Positions 6,037 through 7,930 of a stretch of DNA of 7,930 nt are shown here, piece after piece. The notes below the pieces were generated by a model. That model saw nothing but the letters and a program-made list of their open reading frames with translations. It did not search any database and was not told the origin of the DNA. Both the position numbers and the translations under genes were made by a program. The stretch is from assembly GCA_017995595.1 (NCBI GenBank), contig JAGOIO010000058.1, forward strand, positions 1 through 7,930, written 5' to 3'. The stretch's first letter is position 1; every line of letters starts with the position of its first letter. The DNA comes from a bacterium. GTDB taxonomy: Bacteria > Cyanobacteriota > Vampirovibrionia > Gastranaerophilales > Gastranaerophilaceae.

Positions 6037-7314
6037 ATGAATAATATAATTGTTCAAAAATTTGGCGGAACGTCAGTTGCAGATACAGATAAAATAAAAA
6101 AGGTTGCTGACGCAGTAATAAAAGAAAAAAAGAATGGTAATGATGTTGTAGTTGTAGTTTCTGCGATGGGACATACTACGGATTATCTTGTAAAAATGGC
6201 TCATGAAATATCTTCAAATCCTTCCGGTAGAGAGATGGATATGTTACTATCAACAGGTGAAGGTGTTTCTATTGCTCTTTTAGCTATGGCAATTCAGTCA
6301 AAAGGGTATGAAGCAATAAGCTTTAATGCAACACAAATTGGTATTATAACAGAAAATGTTCACCAAAAAGCCAGAATTATTGATATAAAAACAGATAAAT
6401 TGAAAAAGAATTTAAAAGACGGCAAGGTTATTGTTGTTGCAGGATTTCAGGGAATAACTGATGATAATGAAATAACAACACTTGGACGAGGGGGTTCGGA
6501 TACCTCTGCGGTTGCACTTGCTGCGGCTCTAAATGCTAAAAGATGTGATATTTATACAGATGTAGAAGGTGTTTATACAACAGACCCGAGAGTTGTAAAA
6601 AATGCTTCAAGATTAGATAATATTTCTTATGACGAAATGCTTGAATTGGCAAGGGTTGGAGCAAATGTTTTGCACCCTCGTTCTGTGGAAACAGCAAAGC
6701 AGTTTAATGTTCCGTTGAGAGTCAGAAGTACGTTTAAATTAAATAATGAAGGGACGCTTATTGTGAGTGCAAAAGATATGGAATTGTTTAGACCTGTAAC
6801 AGGGGTTGCAGCAGATTTATCTCAAATCAGAGTTGTAATGTGTGATGTGCCTGATGTTCCTGGAAATGCCGCAAAACTTTTTGGTGCTTTGGCAAAAGAA
6901 AATATTTCAGTTGATATGATTATTCAGTCTTATGCAAGAAAATCAAATAATACAAATGATATTGCATTTACTATTGATAAACCTGATTATGAAAGAGCGA
7001 CTAATGTCTTAGAAAAAATTAAACAAGACTTAAAAGCTTCAAATGTTTATATTGATAAAGAAATTGCAAAAGTTTCTATTGTTGGTGCAGGTATGGTTGA
7101 CAGACCGGGTATCGCATCTACTATGTTTGAAACGATTGCTGATTTAGGTATTAATATTAAAATGATTTCAACAAGTGAAATAAAGATAAGTTGTTTAGTT
7201 AAAGAAAGTGAAGCCGAAGAATCTGTAAAAGCATTACATAAGGTTTTTGAACTTGATTGTGATGAAGTTGCAGAAGTTAAAGGTGATTTACCACCTGAAG
7301 AAATTATGGGTTAA
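6037..7314 (+). CDS. lysC: Aspartate kinase
   Basis: This enzyme phosphorylates aspartate, the first step towards lysine, threonine, methionine and diaminopimelate for peptidoglycan. The 425-residue length and layout match monofunctional aspartokinases: the amino acid kinase domain (1 to about 245) has KFGGTSV (8-14), STGEG (72-76), GFQGIT (136-141), LGRGGSDTSAVALAAAL (149-165), YTDVEGVYTTDPR (173-185) and ANVLHPRSVETA (209-220). Two ACT regulatory domains follow, centred on VPDVPGNAAKLFGALA (271-286) and VGAGMVDRPGIASTMFETIA (349-368) through MISTSEIKISCLV (376-388). This implies feedback control by lysine and/or threonine, but which ligand cannot be told. There is no fused homoserine dehydrogenase. 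The ATG is only weakly supported (GAAGA about 6 bases upstream), but it places KFGG at the usual distance from the N-terminus. It lies 19 bases after the TPR gene, so it is probably co-transcribed, although its metabolism is unrelated. Confidence 0.95.
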   Translation: MNNIIVQKFGGTSVADTDKIKKVADAVIKEKKNGNDVVVVVSAMGHTTDYLVKMAHEISSNPSGREMDMLLSTGEGVSIALLAMAIQSKGYEAISFNATQIGIITENVHQKARIIDIKTDKLKKNLKDGKVIVVAGFQGITDDNEITTLGRGGSDTSAVALAAALNAKRCDIYTDVEGVYTTDPRVVKNASRLDNISYDEMLELARVGANVLHPRSVETAKQFNVPLRVRSTFKLNNEGTLIVSAKDMELFRPVTGVAADLSQIRVVMCDVPDVPGNAAKLFGALAKENISVDMIIQSYARKSNNTNDIAFTIDKPDYERATNVLEKIKQDLKASNVYIDKEIAKVSIVGAGMVDRPGIASTMFETIADLGINIKMISTSEIKISCLVKESEAEESVKALHKVFELDCDEVAEVKGDLPPEEIMG

Positions 7315-7319
7315 TTGTT

Positions 7320-7347
7320 GCAACTTTTAGTCAACATGTTGCTTTTT
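7320..7347 (+). terminator. Weak intrinsic terminator-like hairpin after lysC
   Basis: GCAAC (7320-7324) and GTTGC (7338-7342) can pair around a 13-base loop and are followed at once by TTTTT (7343-7347). The position, 5 bases after the lysC stop, is right for a terminator. The stem is only 5 bp and the loop is long, so efficiency is doubtful. Confidence 0.4.
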
Positions 7348-7366
7348 CTGAAAAAATCGGCATAAT
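7339..7366 (+). promoter_or_regulatory. Possible promoter for the right-end gene, implying a leaderless transcript
   Basis: TTGCTT (7339-7344) and CATAAT (7361-7366) are 16 bases apart. A start about 7 bases after the -10 would fall at the ATG at 7373, so the mRNA would have essentially no leader. This fits the absence of any Shine-Dalgarno in front of that ATG. The -35 overlaps the 3' arm and T-tract of the hairpin behind lysC. Confidence 0.4.
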
Positions 7367-7372
7367 ATAAGT

Positions 7373-7930
7373 ATGACAAATTTTAATCTTGGTAGATTTA
7401 TAACATCTTTTGTCGGATATACGGTAAGTAATTTGACGGGCAGAAATGCAACACCAGCAAAGACAATGCAAAGTGGTGCAACTTCTAATGCTAATTTTGT
7501 GCAAAATGCAACGCCTCAAGCAAATTTTGCGGGAGGAATGGTTGCTTTTAAAGGTGGCGGACTTCCTTTTCTTCAAATGCAAAATTACCAGATGAATAAT
7601 TTGGCATTACTTGAAAAATCTTTGTATTTTAAAAATGCTATGAATTTTCCAAAGGAAATGAATGAGGTTGTTACTTTTATTCAGCAGAATTTGCAAAATT
7701 CTTCTGCTGAACTTTTGAAAAGTACCGTGGAAACTAATTTATTAAATTTGAATCAGTTGGCACAAATATTTCAATCAAATGGAAAAGAGGCTTTGGCAAA
7801 GTTGATAAACGATATGGCGAGTGCTTCTAAACAGGGAATGAATGATGTTTCTCAATTAAAAGATTTGATGAAATTGATAAATGCAAGTGTAGCAACTGCA
7901 GAGCAGAATAATCCTGCTCAAAATGTTAAA
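7373..7930 (+). CDS. Unrecognised Asn/Gln-rich protein, N-terminal 186 residues (runs off right edge)
   Basis: I do not recognise this protein. From ATG 7373 the frame stays open for 186 codons to the edge. The first 60 residues are Gly/Asn/Ala-rich and look unstructured, with two NATP motifs (25-28 and 45-48) and two ANF motifs (40-42 and 50-52). From about residue 75 onward the sequence looks helical, with regular Leu/Ile spacing (for example MNEVVTFIQQNLQ at 96-108 and GKEALAKLINDM at 137-148). About 26 of the 186 residues are Asn and 16 are Gln, while Cys, Trp and His are absent. There is no obvious signal peptide or membrane helix, although residues 6-15 are mildly hydrophobic. Codon use looks like that of its neighbours, so nothing suggests recent transfer. 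Lack of Cys and richness in Asn/Gln/Ser are seen in many exported structural proteins, but that is not an assignment. No ribosome binding site precedes the ATG. Confidence 0.72.
   Translation, partial: MTNFNLGRFITSFVGYTVSNLTGRNATPAKTMQSGATSNANFVQNATPQANFAGGMVAFKGGGLPFLQMQNYQMNNLALLEKSLYFKNAMNFPKEMNEVVTFIQQNLQNSSAELLKSTVETNLLNLNQLAQIFQSNGKEALAKLINDMASASKQGMNDVSQLKDLMKLINASVATAEQNNPAQNVK

Noticed and set aside
6778..6780. Internal ATG of lysC (Met248) as a separate beta-subunit start, as in Bacillus-type aspartokinase
   Set aside because: The position is about right for a regulatory-domain-only product, but no convincing ribosome binding site precedes it.
7331..7582. Minus-strand 83-codon frame at the right end
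   Set aside because: It overlaps the plus-strand frame from 7373, which is longer, open to the edge and matches the composition of neighbouring genes. The minus-strand product is Cys/Arg/Lys-rich and looks like a shadow.

Overview
The window is AT-rich bacterial chromosome with the standard code (TAA, TAG and TGA all end genes). The best guess for the source is a non-photosynthetic relative of cyanobacteria (Vampirovibrionia/Melainabacteria, for example the gut Gastranaerophilales). Three things point there, none decisive: nusB sits directly upstream of ftsY, an order I recall from cyanobacterial genomes; NusB carries a long internal insertion like cyanobacterial NusB; and base composition is low-GC with a FliO-like flagellar protein present. 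No rRNA, tRNA, CRISPR array or insertion sequence is visible, and no gene-less stretch exceeds about 110 bases.

Layout: on the minus strand, nusB (1164-505) runs into ftsY (504 to beyond the left edge) through a TAA-ATG junction. A 111-bp divergent intergenic region separates it from deoB (phosphopentomutase, 1276-2451, +). A clear sigma70-type promoter (TTGATT-17-TATAAT, 2484-2512) then opens a five-gene plus-strand set: a FliO-like membrane protein (2560-3123), a NeuB-family nonulosonate synthase without a SAF domain (3172-4044), a KdsC-like HAD phosphatase (4045-4524), a 13-repeat TPR protein (4506-6017) and aspartate kinase lysC (6037-7314). A weak terminator-like hairpin follows. The right end is an unrecognised Asn/Gln-rich protein (from 7373, open at the edge) with its own promoter-like sequence and no ribosome binding site.

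How the genes work together: the synthase/phosphatase pair is the most informative part. The HAD protein carries the Glu and Lys, 11 residues apart, that I recall as markers separating Bacteroides KDN-9-phosphate phosphatase from KDO-8-phosphate phosphatase. Together with the SAF-less synthase, this suggests a route that makes a 9-phosphorylated nine-carbon keto sugar acid (KDN- or sialic-acid-like) and then dephosphorylates it. A FliO-like protein upstream and a TPR scaffold downstream would fit a link to cell-surface or flagellar glycosylation, but that link is inference from position only. nusB/ftsY, deoB and lysC are ordinary housekeeping genes (transcription antitermination and SRP targeting, pentose phosphate/nucleoside salvage, aspartate-family amino acids).
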